64,000 bases of DNA, taken from assembly GCA_903909375.1 (NCBI GenBank), contig CAIVVM010000034.1, positions 162,791 through 226,790 on the forward strand, in the 5' to 3' direction. The position numbers and the translations under genes were made by a program. Below the pieces are notes generated by a model, which saw only the letters and a list, made by a program, of their open reading frames with translations, was not told the origin of the DNA and searched no databases. The DNA is from an uncultured Alphaproteobacteria bacterium (GTDB lineage Bacteria > Pseudomonadota > Alphaproteobacteria > Caulobacterales > Caulobacteraceae). Of the stretch, positions 46,774-55,679 are shown one piece after another (positions within the stretch are counted from its first letter, which is position 1; every line of letters starts with the position of its first letter).

Positions 46774-48222
46774 ATGGACATTCAGTTTGTCGCGTCCGAT
46801 GCGGCCCTGGCGGCCAATGCGGCTGTCGCCCGGATCGTCTTTGAGGGTGACACCTATGCCGGCCCGCTGGCTCAGGCGGTCGCCGCCAGCCGGTTCACCG
46901 GCGCCAAGGGACAGACCCTCGACATCCTGGCCCCTCAGGGCGAGGCGGCGGCGCGGCTGGTGCTGGTGGGCGCCGGCAAGCGTGACGGGTTCAACGCCCT
47001 TGGCGCGGAGCACGCGGCAGCGACGGGCTACAATCAGGTCAAGCTCTCGGGCCTCACAGTGCTTAGGGTCGAGGTTTCCGGCGATGCGGAGCTGGCCGCT
47101 CATGCTGCCCTGGGCCTTCGGCTGGCGGGCTACCGGTTCGACAAGTACCGGACGAAGGAAAAGGCCGAAAAGAAGCCCTCGATCGTCAAGGCCGAGGTCG
47201 CGACCGGCACGCCTGACGCCGCCCTGGCGACGTTCGGACCACTGTCGGCGCTGGCCGACGGGATCAGCTTCACCCGCGATCTGGTGTCCGAGCCGCCGAA
47301 CGTGCTGTTCCCGGCCGAGTTCGCAGCGCGGGTCAAGGCTCTTGAGAGCCTGGGTCTGGAGGTCGAGATCCTTGGCGAGCCCGAGATGACGAAGCTGGGC
47401 ATGGGGTCCCTGCTGGCCGTCGGGCAGGGCAGCATTCGCGAGAGCCGTCTGGCGATCATCAAGTGGTACGGCGCCGACGACAAGTCCGCCCAACCGGTAG
47501 CCTTTGTCGGCAAGGGCGTGTGCTTCGACACCGGCGGCATCTCGATCAAGCCCGCCGAAAACATGGAAGACATGAAATGGGACATGGGCGGCGCCGGCGC
47601 CGTTTCAGGTCTCATGCACACCCTGGCCGGCCGCAAGGCCAAGGTGAACGCCATCGGCATCCTTGGGCTGGTGGAGAACATGCCAGACGGCAACGCCTAT
47701 CGCCCGGGGGATGTGCTGACCAGCATGTCGGGCCAGACCATCGAGGTGATCAACACCGACGCGGAGGGCCGGCTCGTGTTGGCCGATGCGCTCTGGTACT
47801 GCCAGGACCGCTTCAAGCCGAAGTTCATGGTGGATCTGGCGACCCTGACCGGAGCGATCATCATCGCGCTGGGCAATGACTACGCCGGCTGCTTCTCCAA
47901 CAATGACGAGCTGAGCGCCAATCTGTTGGCGGCGGCGGCGGCGGAGAACGAGGGGCTGTGGCGCATGCCGCTGCCGGAGGCCTACAACAAGCAGATCGAT
48001 TCCATGATCGCCGACATGAAGAACACCGGCGGTCGTCCGGGTGGCTCGATCACCGCGGCGCTGTTCCTGCAGCGCTACGTGAACGGTCTGCCCTGGGCGC
48101 ACCTGGACATCGCGTCCACGGCCTGGAGCAAGCCGTCGTCCGCCCCCACCAGCCCTGACGGCGCCACCGGCTATGGCGTGCGCCTGCTCAATCGACTGGT
48201 CCAGGACCGGTACGAGGGCTGA
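46774..48222 (+). CDS. pepA: Leucyl (cytosol) aminopeptidase, M17 family
   Basis: 482 residues from ATG 46774. N-terminal macro-like domain, then the catalytic domain with VGKGVCFDTGGISIKPAENMEDMKWDMGGAG (metal-binding Lys and Asp residues) and NTDAEGRLVLADAL (Asp-Glu metal ligands, catalytic Arg). Removes N-terminal Leu and other residues; hexameric in the cytoplasm. Divergent from lptF, as in many proteobacteria where pepA also precedes holC. Confidence 0.97.
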   Translation: MDIQFVASDAALAANAAVARIVFEGDTYAGPLAQAVAASRFTGAKGQTLDILAPQGEAAARLVLVGAGKRDGFNALGAEHAAATGYNQVKLSGLTVLRVEVSGDAELAAHAALGLRLAGYRFDKYRTKEKAEKKPSIVKAEVATGTPDAALATFGPLSALADGISFTRDLVSEPPNVLFPAEFAARVKALESLGLEVEILGEPEMTKLGMGSLLAVGQGSIRESRLAIIKWYGADDKSAQPVAFVGKGVCFDTGGISIKPAENMEDMKWDMGGAGAVSGLMHTLAGRKAKVNAIGILGLVENMPDGNAYRPGDVLTSMSGQTIEVINTDAEGRLVLADALWYCQDRFKPKFMVDLATLTGAIIIALGNDYAGCFSNNDELSANLLAAAAAENEGLWRMPLPEAYNKQIDSMIADMKNTGGRPGGSITAALFLQRYVNGLPWAHLDIASTAWSKPSSAPTSPDGATGYGVRLLNRLVQDRYEG

Positions 48223-48229
48223 TACCGCC

Positions 48230-48922
48230 GTGCCCACGCCCCTTGCCCTTTTGCACAGCCCCTTGCTGGGCGACCTGAGCTGGCGGGGCGTGGCGCAGGG
48301 CCTGCGGGCGCGCGGCCGGGAGGTCACGGTTCCGGCCTGGCCTAAACTGGGCGATCTGGGCGGCGATTTCTATCGCAGTCTGGCGCTGGGCATGGCCGCA
48401 GAGCTGGGTGACACGCCGACCATCGCGGTGCTGCACAGCGGGGCAGGGGCCCTGGCGCCGGCGCTGGAGGCGGCGTCCGGCGCCGTTCAGGGCTTCATTT
48501 TCGTGGACGCCATCCTGCCGCACCCCGGGCGCAGCTGGTTCGACACAGCCCCGCCCCCGTTGGCCCAGAGCCTGCGTGGCGGCGCCGAGTTCGGGATGCT
48601 GCCGGCCTGGGACGCCTGGTGGCCGCCAGGCGCGCTGCAACGCCTGTTGCCGGACGAGACCGTGCGCGAGGCGCTGACCTCGGAACTGGAGCCGTTGCCG
48701 CTGGCCTACTTTGAGGAGGCGGCGCCTGACATCCAGATCTCCCGGCCTGCGGCCTATCTTCAATTGAGCGGCGCCTACGACGAGGAGGGCCGTCTGGCGA
48801 CGCGGCAGGGCTGGCCCCTCGTGCGCCTGCCGATGCACCATCTGGCGATGCTGACCCATGTGGAGGCGGTGACCACGGCGATTGAGGGCCTGGCCGGGCG
48901 ACTGGAGCCGCGCCTTGGCTGA
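48230..48922 (+). CDS. Alpha/beta hydrolase-like protein
   Basis: 230 residues from GTG 48230, 7 bp after pepA. LLHSPLLGDLSWRGVAQGLRARG, a nucleophile-elbow-like VLHSGAGALAPAL (Ser in HSG), FVDAILPHPGRSWF, and the late SGAYDEEG and LPMHHLAML segments containing Asp and His candidates. The fold is credible but the elbow is not the textbook GxSxG, so catalysis is uncertain. Its end overlaps the holC start. Confidence 0.65.
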   Translation: MPTPLALLHSPLLGDLSWRGVAQGLRARGREVTVPAWPKLGDLGGDFYRSLALGMAAELGDTPTIAVLHSGAGALAPALEAASGAVQGFIFVDAILPHPGRSWFDTAPPPLAQSLRGGAEFGMLPAWDAWWPPGALQRLLPDETVREALTSELEPLPLAYFEEAAPDIQISRPAAYLQLSGAYDEEGRLATRQGWPLVRLPMHHLAMLTHVEAVTTAIEGLAGRLEPRLG

Positions 48923-49376
48923 CGCAGGCGTTTGCGAGGTCTGGTTCTATCACCTGGAGCAGACCGGGCTGGATCAGGCGCTGCCCGAGCTTCTGGAAAA
49001 GACCCTTCAGAAGGGCTGGAAAGCCGTGGTCCGTACCGTAACGCCTGCGCGGATCGACCATTTCGACGCCTGGCTCTGGAGCTATCGCGACGACAGCTTC
49101 CTGCCGCATGCTCCGGTTGAAGAGCCGGACCCGGCGCGTCAGCCCATCCTGCTGACCGCAGGAGAGGAACGCCCCAATGCGGCCGAGGCGCTGTTTCTGG
49201 TGGATGGCGCCGAGCCCGGCGATCTTTCCGCATACCAGCGCTGCGTGGTGCTGTTCGACGGCGCGGACGACGCGCAACTCCAGATCGCGCGGGGGCAGTG
49301 GAAGTCCATTCAGGCGCGCGGCCTTCCGGCGACCTACTGGCGGCAGGGGGCGCGGGGTTGGGAAAAGCAGGGATGA
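48915..49376 (+). CDS. holC: DNA polymerase III chi subunit
   Basis: 153 residues from TTG 48915. Opens ADAGVCEVWFYHLEQTGLDQALPELLEKTLQKGWKAVVR, the HolC signature, with DAWLWSYRDDSFLPH and the NAAEALFLVDGAEP block. Chi links the clamp loader to SSB. It overlaps the preceding gene by 8 bases. The pepA-holC neighbourhood is conserved in proteobacteria and supports the call. Confidence 0.9.
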   Translation: MADAGVCEVWFYHLEQTGLDQALPELLEKTLQKGWKAVVRTVTPARIDHFDAWLWSYRDDSFLPHAPVEEPDPARQPILLTAGEERPNAAEALFLVDGAEPGDLSAYQRCVVLFDGADDAQLQIARGQWKSIQARGLPATYWRQGARGWEKQG

Positions 49377-49690
49377 GAGGCCCTGCGGCTGTGGCGTTGA
49401 TGGCGACCCTGAGCGCCTGCTCGACCCCGCCGACACCCGCACCGACGCCGCCGGTCGCCATCGCGACGAAGCCTCCGCCGACGGTGGCTGCGGCGCTGGA
49501 CACCTGCGGGGCCGCAGAGCTGCAGCATCTGGTGGGCCGTCCGCGCACAGAAGTTCCGGTGCCGATCCGGCCTGAACACCACCGGGTGACCTGCGCGACA
49601 TGTCCGGTTGCGACGGACGCAGACGAGACCCGCCTCAACTTCATCTTCGACGCGGCGACGGGACTGATCAGCGCGGTACGGTGCGGCTAG
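49373..49690 (+). CDS. Small lipoprotein with I78-like peptidase-inhibitor domain
   Basis: 105 residues from ATG 49373. A lipobox (ALMATLSAC, Cys16) follows a short signal peptide, then a Pro/Thr-rich linker. The folded part CGAAELQHLVGRP...ETRLNFIFDAATGLISAVRCG has the spacing of the I78 inhibitor family: opening Cys, RLN strand, final CG. The two terminal Cys probably form a disulfide. Two extra Cys (CATC) in the middle are unusual. Overlaps holC by four bases. The name is from pattern recognition. Confidence 0.7.
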   Translation: MRGPAAVALMATLSACSTPPTPAPTPPVAIATKPPPTVAAALDTCGAAELQHLVGRPRTEVPVPIRPEHHRVTCATCPVATDADETRLNFIFDAATGLISAVRCG

Positions 49691-50919
49691 GCTGCGGGGA
49701 TTGATAGGCCCTGTTCAGCGAGCAGGGCCAGCCAGGCGGCTCGTCCACTCGCGGCGCTGAATCGCTCCACGGCCGTCCGCCGCGCGGCCAGTCGCATCGC
49801 CATCGAAGCTGCCGGATTCCGGCAAGCGTGGATCAAGGCTTCTGAGAGCGCCGCCACATCAAAGAACGGCAGCAGGCGCCCGTCCACGCCGTCGGTGATG
49901 GCGTCGTACAACGGCGCTGTGTCCGAGCCGATCACGTAACAGCCCGCCGACATCGCCTCGACCAGCGACCAGGAGAGGACGAAGGGGTAGCTGTAGTAGA
50001 CATGGGCGGTACCGAGGCGCAGGGCATGAAGCATACGCGCGTGCGGCAGGGCGCCGAGGAAATGGACCCTTGCGGGGTCGTAGTCCACGCCCTCGAAACA
50101 GACGTCCCTCCAGGTTTTCCCCTCCGGCGGATTGCCGCCATAGGCGCGACGGCCGGGATTTCCGATCAGTAGAACCTGAGCCTCCGGGACCTCCGCCAGC
50201 AGCCGGGGCAGGGCGCGGGCGACGATGTGCAGGCCGCGCAGGGGCTCCATGGCGTTGTTGACGTGGGTGATGACCGGTGTTCCCGGCAAGATCCGCCGCC
50301 CATCGGGCAGCTCGAAGGGCTCTGGCGGCCCGGGGCGGATGGCCTCCACGTCGACGCCTTCATGGATCACCCGGGCGCGCGGCCGGAACGCTGGCGGCAA
50401 GGAGTCAGCCTGAAACCGGGTAGGGGCCACGATGGCGTCCGCCTCGCTGTAGGTCAGCGACATGATCGCGTTCTTGGCCTTGGTCCGGAACGGCGCCTCG
50501 GCGTCCAGCGGAATGAACTCGGTGTCGAACCCGACGTCATAACCGTGAGCGTGGTAGAAGAACTCGGCGAAGGCCACCTGCCGGGCGTTCGGAAAGACCT
50601 CCTTGAGGAACACCATCTCGCCCCAACCCGGGTGGCCCACGATCACGGCAGGGTCCCAGCCTTCCGAGGCCAGCAGCCGGGCCGCCTCCAGCGCGCTCCG
50701 ACCCCGGATCAGGTCGGCCTCGGCGCGCACGGCGAGCGGATAGACATCCTTGCCCGTCCCGCGCGGCAGATTGTAACGCACCAGCCGCACGCCCTCGAGA
50801 CCGCCGGAGTGGCCCTGACCCACAGCGCAACACGGCACGCCGCGCGCCATGAGCGTGCGCGCCAGATCCCGGAACTGGCCCGGGAAATTGTTGTGAACGA
50901 AGAGAACCCCGCTGGGCAT
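49687..50919 (-). CDS. Glycosyltransferase family 4-like protein
   Basis: 410 residues, GT-B fold. N-terminal VLFVHNNFPGQFRDLARTLMARG, VGHPGWGEMVFLKEVFP, AEFFYHAHGYDVGFD and APTRFQADSLP. In the C-terminal nucleotide-sugar domain are VIHEGVDVEAIRPG and PFVLSWSLVEAMSAGCYVIGSDTAPLYDAI, which contains the EX7E-like pattern. Donor and acceptor are unknown; envelope polysaccharide is likely. Its stop overlaps that of the convergent lipoprotein gene. Confidence 0.88.
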   Translation of the reverse strand: MPSGVLFVHNNFPGQFRDLARTLMARGVPCCAVGQGHSGGLEGVRLVRYNLPRGTGKDVYPLAVRAEADLIRGRSALEAARLLASEGWDPAVIVGHPGWGEMVFLKEVFPNARQVAFAEFFYHAHGYDVGFDTEFIPLDAEAPFRTKAKNAIMSLTYSEADAIVAPTRFQADSLPPAFRPRARVIHEGVDVEAIRPGPPEPFELPDGRRILPGTPVITHVNNAMEPLRGLHIVARALPRLLAEVPEAQVLLIGNPGRRAYGGNPPEGKTWRDVCFEGVDYDPARVHFLGALPHARMLHALRLGTAHVYYSYPFVLSWSLVEAMSAGCYVIGSDTAPLYDAITDGVDGRLLPFFDVAALSEALIHACRNPAASMAMRLAARRTAVERFSAASGRAAWLALLAEQGLSIPAA

Positions 50920-51040
50920 GGAGCGGCTTTAGCGCGCCGGTGCAGGCCGTGTCACCCGGCTGCATTACCTCCCGTCGCTTCGCGGGGGAGGTAGAGGCGC
51001 GCATGAAACCTCAGTCACAGCATGCCCTGCACGCGAACAA

Positions 51041-51123
51041 TGGTGCGGCTGGAGGGACTCGAACCCCCACGGTTTCCCGCTGGTACCTAAAACCAGTGCG
51101 TCTACCAATTCCGCCACAGCCGC
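51041..51123 (-). tRNA. tRNA-Leu (anticodon UAG)
   Basis: 83 nucleotides including encoded CCA. On the minus strand the acceptor is GCGGCTG/CAGCCGC, D-arm GGCGGAATTGGTAGACGC, anticodon stem-loop CTGGT-TTTAGGT-ACCAG with anticodon TAG, a long variable arm CGGGAAACCG, and T-arm GGGGG-TTCGAGT-CCCTC. The long variable arm is diagnostic of a class II tRNA. Confidence 0.95.
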
Positions 51124-51531
51124 AGCGGTGTTGCCCATCGCAGGGCCACAGGCACCGCGTCAAGGGGTAGGGGCTTGCCTCCCTTCTCCTCTCCCCCGGC
51201 GAAGCCGAGAGGGAGAGGGTTGGGAGAGGGCCGGCACGTGAAAATGTGATCAGCCGATGGGACGGCGAGGATGCAGGGCGGAGACGCTCATGGGCCCTCG
51301 ACGTCACACCAGCGATAGCCCAGCCGGCCCTCTCCCAACCCTCTCCCTCTCGTCGTCCTCGCAAACGCGAGGCCGCGGGGGAGAGGAAGCAACGCGCGGT
51401 CAAGGGGCAGGGGGCTTGGACGCGCCTTCGGGTCGTGACATAAGAGCGCCCGCGCGCCGCCGGACCCTGTTCGGCGGCCCTTACCGTTTGTCGTGTGGCG
51501 CCGTTTTGCGCCGGGCTCTGAGAATTCGAGA
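51124..51531. other. Intergenic region with a spaced inverted repeat, upstream of tig
   Basis: 408 bp without a credible gene; small reading frames here reflect the repeats. It carries the leftward tRNA-Leu promoter, the repeat pair described separately at 51206-51352, and the tig promoter, probably between 51400 and 51520. Confidence 0.6.
51206..51352. repeat. Inverted repeat pair with 30-bp perfect arms
   Basis: The arm at 51206-51235 (begins CGAGAGGGAGAGGGTTGGGA) is the exact reverse complement of 51323-51352. Both arms are flanked on their outer sides by similar CCTCTCCCCC-type sequence with differing cores. Looks like two head-to-head copies of a GC-rich intergenic palindromic element. 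Confidence 0.8.
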
Positions 51532-52896
51532 ATGTCGATGCAAATCGTTGAAAAGTCTGGTGAAGGCCTTAGCCGGGTCTACGGTGTGACCGTCCCGATG
51601 GCGGACCTGGGCGAACGTCTGGACGCCCGGATCAAGGAAATCACCCCGACGCTCAACATCAAGGGATTCCGTCCCGGCAAGGTGCCGCAGGCCCATGTTC
51701 GCCGCCTCTACGGCAAGGCGCTGATGAGCGAAGTGGTGCAGGCCACGCTCACCGAAACCACCCAGAAGGTGCTGACCGACAACAATCTGCGCCCCGCCGG
51801 TGAGCCGGACCTGACGCCCGACGGCGACATCGAGGCGGTGATGGACGGCAAGGCCGACCTCGCCTTCAACCTGGCCATCGACATCATGCCGGACTTCCAG
51901 CCGGTGGACGCGGCGACCCTGTCGCTGACCAAGCCGGTTTACGTCCCGACCGAAAAGGAAGTCGACGAGGCGGTGGCCGAGCTGGCCAAGCAGAACCGCA
52001 CCTATGAGCCGCGCACCGGCAAGACCGTGAAGGCCAAGGACGGCGACCAGCTGGTCATCGACTTCCTGGGTCGGGTGGACGGCGTGGCCTTCGATGGCGG
52101 CACGGCCAACGACGTGGAGCTGGTGCTGGGCTCCAACCAGTTCATCCCGGGCTTCGAGGCGCAACTGGTCGGCGCCAAGGTCGACGCGGACATCATCGTG
52201 AAGGTGACCTTCCCCGAGGACTATCAGTCGAAGGAACTGGCCGGCAAAGCCGCCGAGTTCGAAACCAAGGTCAAGGAAGTGCGCGCGCCGGTGGATTCCC
52301 CCGCCGATGACGCCTTCGCCGAGCGCCTCGGCATCGAAAACCTCGAGAAGCTGAAAGAGCTGATCAAGGGCAACCTGGAAGGCCAGTACGCCGACGCCTC
52401 ACGCTTCAAGCTGAAGCGCGCCCTGCTGGACGTGCTGGACTCCAAGCACGACTTCCCGCTGCCGCCCAAGATGGTCGAGGCCGAATTCGCCTCCATCTGG
52501 GATCAGGTGCAGCAGGACAAGGAATCGGGCGGCCTGCCCGCGGAAGACGCAGAGAAGACCGACGATCAGCTCCAGAAGGAATACCGCAAGATCGCCGAGC
52601 GCCGCGTGCGCCTGGGCCTGATCCTGGCCGAGATCGGCCGCGCCAACAACGTGCAGGTGACCGAGCAGGAACTGAACGAGGCGATCCGTCGCGAGGCCAT
52701 GAAGTACGGCCCGCAGGCCCAGGAAGTCTTCAATCTCCTCCGCGAAAACCAGAACGCCCAGGCGCAACTCCGCGCGCCGATCTTCGAGGACAAGGTCGTC
52801 GACCTGATCGTCGCCCAGGCGAAGGTCAAGGACAAGAAGGTCTCCAAGGACGAGCTGATGAAGGAAGACGACCTGCCGGCGGGGTATGCGGAGTAG
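51532..52896 (+). CDS. tig: Trigger factor
   Basis: 454 residues from ATG 51532; ATG 51538 ([10 protein letters not shown]) is nearly as good. Ribosome-bound chaperone with an N-terminal ribosome-binding domain containing the signature GFRPGKVP, a central FKBP-type isomerase domain ([48 protein letters not shown]) and a helical C-terminal chaperone domain ending in acidic residues. Unlike many bacteria, tig is not next to clpP, which lies 25 kb away. Confidence 0.97.
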   Translation: MSMQIVEKSGEGLSRVYGVTVPMADLGERLDARIKEITPTLNIKGFRPGKVPQAHVRRLYGKALMSEVVQATLTETTQKVLTDNNLRPAGEPDLTPDGDIEAVMDGKADLAFNLAIDIMPDFQPVDAATLSLTKPVYVPTEKEVDEAVAELAKQNRTYEPRTGKTVKAKDGDQLVIDFLGRVDGVAFDGGTANDVELVLGSNQFIPGFEAQLVGAKVDADIIVKVTFPEDYQSKELAGKAAEFETKVKEVRAPVDSPADDAFAERLGIENLEKLKELIKGNLEGQYADASRFKLKRALLDVLDSKHDFPLPPKMVEAEFASIWDQVQQDKESGGLPAEDAEKTDDQLQKEYRKIAERRVRLGLILAEIGRANNVQVTEQELNEAIRREAMKYGPQAQEVFNLLRENQNAQAQLRAPIFEDKVVDLIVAQAKVKDKKVSKDELMKEDDLPAGYAE

Positions 52897-52944
52897 GGGG
52901 TTCTCCTGCTCCCCGAGGGCAGGACCCGTGGGGGCGTTCCTCAC

Positions 52945-53406
52945 CTAGAGGCAGGTTCCCCACGTGGGTTCCCCGTCACGGGCGACCATGGCGTCGACGC
53001 CGGCGGATAGTTTTGCCGCTCCGGCCTTCTCCAGGCTGCGATACAGCTGAATGGCGTCGGCGACGCAAAGCCGTGCGGCGGGCGCGCCCACATGGCCTTG
53101 CTGGCGTTTGAATTCGGTGAGTTGTTCCGGCGTGGCGCCCTTGCGGTTTCGCAGGACATAGTCGTCAATCCGGGAGACTGAACGTCGAAGCTCGGCCTGG
53201 AGCGCCGGGTTCTCTCCGGGAAAGCACGTGCCACCCACCTCTGCGACGGTCGTGTAGATCGCCCAGGCACAGATCACACCCTCGCCAGGCGGAGGCTCAC
53301 GCGCCGGCGGTGGAGATACAGATTGGGCGATGTTGCTCGACGGCAGGCAGGTCAACATCAGAGCCAGCCAGCCAGCGTACAGGCCACGTCTCGCGCCTGA
53401 AGCCAC
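52945..53406 (-). CDS. Exported hypothetical protein
   Basis: 153 residues. A likely signal peptide (GLYAGWLALMLTCLPSSNIAQS) is followed by a Pro-rich stretch and a soluble domain with four Cys (VICAWAIYTTVAEVGGTCF, RLCVADAIQLY, final TCL), probably two disulfides in the periplasm. I do not recognise a family. It starts 9 bases after the stop of the 58-residue gene upstream, so the two form an operon. Confidence 0.65.
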   Translation of the reverse strand: MASGARRGLYAGWLALMLTCLPSSNIAQSVSPPPAREPPPGEGVICAWAIYTTVAEVGGTCFPGENPALQAELRRSVSRIDDYVLRNRKGATPEQLTEFKRQQGHVGAPAARLCVADAIQLYRSLEKAGAAKLSAGVDAMVARDGEPTWGTCL

Positions 53407-53415
53407 CGGCTGTGG

Positions 53416-53592
53416 CTACATCGACCGCAGATGCTTCAGCAGTTCCGCGTTCTCCACCTGGGCGCGGCGCTCGTTGATCGCGCGGTGCAGATCCAGGGTT
53501 TCGTTGGGGTCGAGGGGCAGCAGGCTGGAGCTCACGCGTGATTCATAGGCCAGCGGCGTGGTCTCGTTCAGGTTCTCGATCGGCAGTTCCAT
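53416..53592 (-). CDS. Small conserved-looking 58-residue protein
   Basis: ATG at 53592 is preceded by an excellent ribosome site (GGGGGAG, 8-base spacing). The product begins MELPIENLNETTPLAYESRV, ends in RAQVENAELLKHLRSM, is soluble and acidic, and the C-terminal half looks helical. Too short for many gene callers. Codon use, the ribosome site and the 9-bp spacing to the next gene make it a likely real gene. Function unknown. Confidence 0.65.
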   Translation of the reverse strand: MELPIENLNETTPLAYESRVSSSLLPLDPNETLDLHRAINERRAQVENAELLKHLRSM

Positions 53593-53894
53593 GTGTCGGT
53601 CTCCCCCGTATCGCGCATGCGCGAAGCTTCCCCTGTCGTTAAGGTATCATTTACCGGTTGCGGGCGGCAATGGGCTTCGTGGCGTTCACGGGCCTGGCCG
53701 GATCACAGTCTGGTGTGCACGTTCATGCCTCTCGGAGCGAAAATTGGTGAACCTTGATCAGGAAACGGTTGGCTTCGGGCGTATCGCCGCCATAATCTGA
53801 ATTGTTACCGCCGCGTCGGGGCTGCGGAGCCTGGTCTGCAAGGGCAGGGGCTCCCCGTTTCCGGGAGTAGAGCGTTGCCGGAAGGAAACGGGTT
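53593..53894. other. Divergent promoter region upstream of the kor operon
   Basis: About 300 bp separating the leftward 58-residue gene from the rightward oxidoreductase operon. The right third, 53829-53907, folds into a long hairpin over the operon's start (separate entry). No further gene is seen; a reading frame at 53558-53800 has no support. Confidence 0.55.
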
Positions 53895-53907
53895 TTGCAG
53901 ACCAGGC
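53829..53907 (+). promoter_or_regulatory. 5'-leader hairpin covering the ribosome site and start codon of the kor operon
   Basis: Outer stem GCCTGGTCTGCAA (53829-53841) pairs perfectly with TTGCAGACCAGGC (53895-53907), whose first three bases are the TTG start codon. Inside, CCCGTTTCC (53854-53862) pairs perfectly with GGAAACGGG (53884-53892), which contains half of the GGAAGGAAAC ribosome site. A competing copy GGAAACGG lies upstream at 53761-53768. This architecture is that of a translational switch, though a protein operator is also possible. Pairings are read directly; the regulatory role is inferred. Confidence 0.6.
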
Positions 53908-55679
53908 GTCAGAATGAGACCGACTACTTTCACAAGGTTGTCGATTGCCAGTGGGCCTGTCCGGCCCACACCCCGGTGCCGGAGTACATCCGTCTGATCG
54001 CAGACGGCCGCTACGCCGACGCCTATATGATCAACTGGAAGTCCAACGTCTTTCCCGGCGTGCTGGGGCGGACGTGCGATCGCCCCTGCGAGCCGGCGTG
54101 CCGCCGTGTGCGGGTGGAGGACGAGCCCGTCGCCATCTGCCGCCTCAAGCGCGTGGCCGCAGACAACAAGGGCGACGTCACCGCCCGGATGCCGCCGCCG
54201 GCCGCGGCGCGGAACGGCAAGCGCGTGGCGCTGGTGGGCTGCGGCCCTGCCTCGCTCACCGTGGCGCGCGACCTGGCGCCCCTGGGCTACGACCTGACGA
54301 TCTTTGACGGTGACACCCGCTCAGCGGGCATGATCCGCAGCCAGATCCCCCGCTTCCGCCTGCCGGAAGAGGTGATCGACGAGGAAGTCGGCTTCATCAC
54401 CGGCCTGGGCGGCATTGACATGCGGCTGGGCCAGCGGGTGGACAGCCTGAAGGGACTGCTGAGCGAGGGCTACGACGCCGTGTTCGTCGGCTCCGGCGCC
54501 CCGCGTGGCCGAGATCTGGACCTGCCCGGTCGCAAGGAGGCCGCCGCCAACATCCACATCGGCATCGACTGGCTGGCCTCGGTGTCGTTCGGCCACATCG
54601 AGACCATCGGCAAGCGCGTGATCGTGCTGGGCGGCGGCAACACCGCCATGGACTGTTGCCGGTCCTCGCGCCGGATGGGCGGCGAGCACGTCCGGGTCAT
54701 CGTCCGCTCCGGGTTCGAGGAGATGAAGGCCTCGCCCTGGGAAAAAGAAGACGCGATGCATGAGGACATTCCGATCCTCAACTTCCGCGTCCCCAAGGCG
54801 TTCACCCACGAAAACGGCAAGCTCACCGGCGTATTGTTTGAAGTCGTCGAGTGGGGCGTCGATGCGCGCGGGCGCAAGGCCCTGGTGCCCTCCGGCCAAC
54901 CCGACGAACACTATGAGTGCGACGACGTACTGGTGGCCGTGGGCCAGGAGAACGCCTTCCCCTGGATCGAGACCGACATCGGCCTCGAGTTCGACGAATG
55001 GCATATGCCGAAGGTGGATCAGGCCAGCTTCCAGTCCACCCTGCCCAACGTCTTCTTCGGCGGCGATGCGGCGTTCGGGCCCAAGAACATCATCTGGGCC
55101 GTGGCCCACGGCCATGACGCCGCGGTCTCGATCCACAAGTTCTGCCAGGGCGACGACGTCTCGGTCCGCCCGCCGCCCGGGGCCACCCTGGTCAGCCAGA
55201 AGATGGGCATCCACGAGTGGAGCTACGACAACGACGTCTCCAACGACCATCGCTACCGCGTGCCCATGCGCGACAAGCACGAGGCGCTGAAGGATATCCG
55301 GCTGGAGGTGGAGCTCGGCTTTGACCGCGAGCTGGCGCTGGGCGAGGCGCAGCGGTGCCTCAACTGCGATGTCCAGACCGTGTTCGCCGACAAGCTCTGC
55401 ATCGAGTGCGACGCCTGCGTCGACATCTGCCCGATGGACTGCATCACCTTCACCGAGGACGGCGACGAGGCCGACCTGCGCACCCGCCTGAAGGCCCCGG
55501 CCACCAACCTGACCCAGGATCTCTACCTCTCCGGCAAGCTGCCGACGGGCCGGATCATGGCCAAGGACGAGGACGTCTGCCTGCACTGCGGCCTCTGCGC
55601 CGAGCGCTGCCCCACCGGCGCCTGGGACATGCAGAAGTTCTACCTCGAGATGACCCATGCGGAGGGCGTCAATGCCTGA
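53895..55679 (+). CDS. FAD/NAD(P)-dependent oxidoreductase with 2x[4Fe-4S], KorC-like subunit
   Basis: 594 residues from TTG 53895 (strong GGAAGGAA site). N-terminal Cys-rich GltD-like domain (DCQWACPAHTPVPEYI, CDRPCEPACRR). The FAD Rossmann motif is VALVGCGPASLTVARDL, the NAD(P) motif VIVLGGGNTAMDCCR, and the distal FAD motif VFFGGDAAFGP. The C-terminal bacterial ferredoxin domain has CIECDACVDICPMDC and CLHCGLCAERCP. Together with the next two genes it resembles the three-subunit 2-oxoglutarate:NADP+ oxidoreductase of Azoarcus, where this subunit passes electrons to or from NADP. Overlaps korA by 8 bases. Confidence 0.88.
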   Translation: MQTRRQNETDYFHKVVDCQWACPAHTPVPEYIRLIADGRYADAYMINWKSNVFPGVLGRTCDRPCEPACRRVRVEDEPVAICRLKRVAADNKGDVTARMPPPAAARNGKRVALVGCGPASLTVARDLAPLGYDLTIFDGDTRSAGMIRSQIPRFRLPEEVIDEEVGFITGLGGIDMRLGQRVDSLKGLLSEGYDAVFVGSGAPRGRDLDLPGRKEAAANIHIGIDWLASVSFGHIETIGKRVIVLGGGNTAMDCCRSSRRMGGEHVRVIVRSGFEEMKASPWEKEDAMHEDIPILNFRVPKAFTHENGKLTGVLFEVVEWGVDARGRKALVPSGQPDEHYECDDVLVAVGQENAFPWIETDIGLEFDEWHMPKVDQASFQSTLPNVFFGGDAAFGPKNIIWAVAHGHDAAVSIHKFCQGDDVSVRPPPGATLVSQKMGIHEWSYDNDVSNDHRYRVPMRDKHEALKDIRLEVELGFDRELALGEAQRCLNCDVQTVFADKLCIECDACVDICPMDCITFTEDGDEADLRTRLKAPATNLTQDLYLSGKLPTGRIMAKDEDVCLHCGLCAERCPTGAWDMQKFYLEMTHAEGVNA

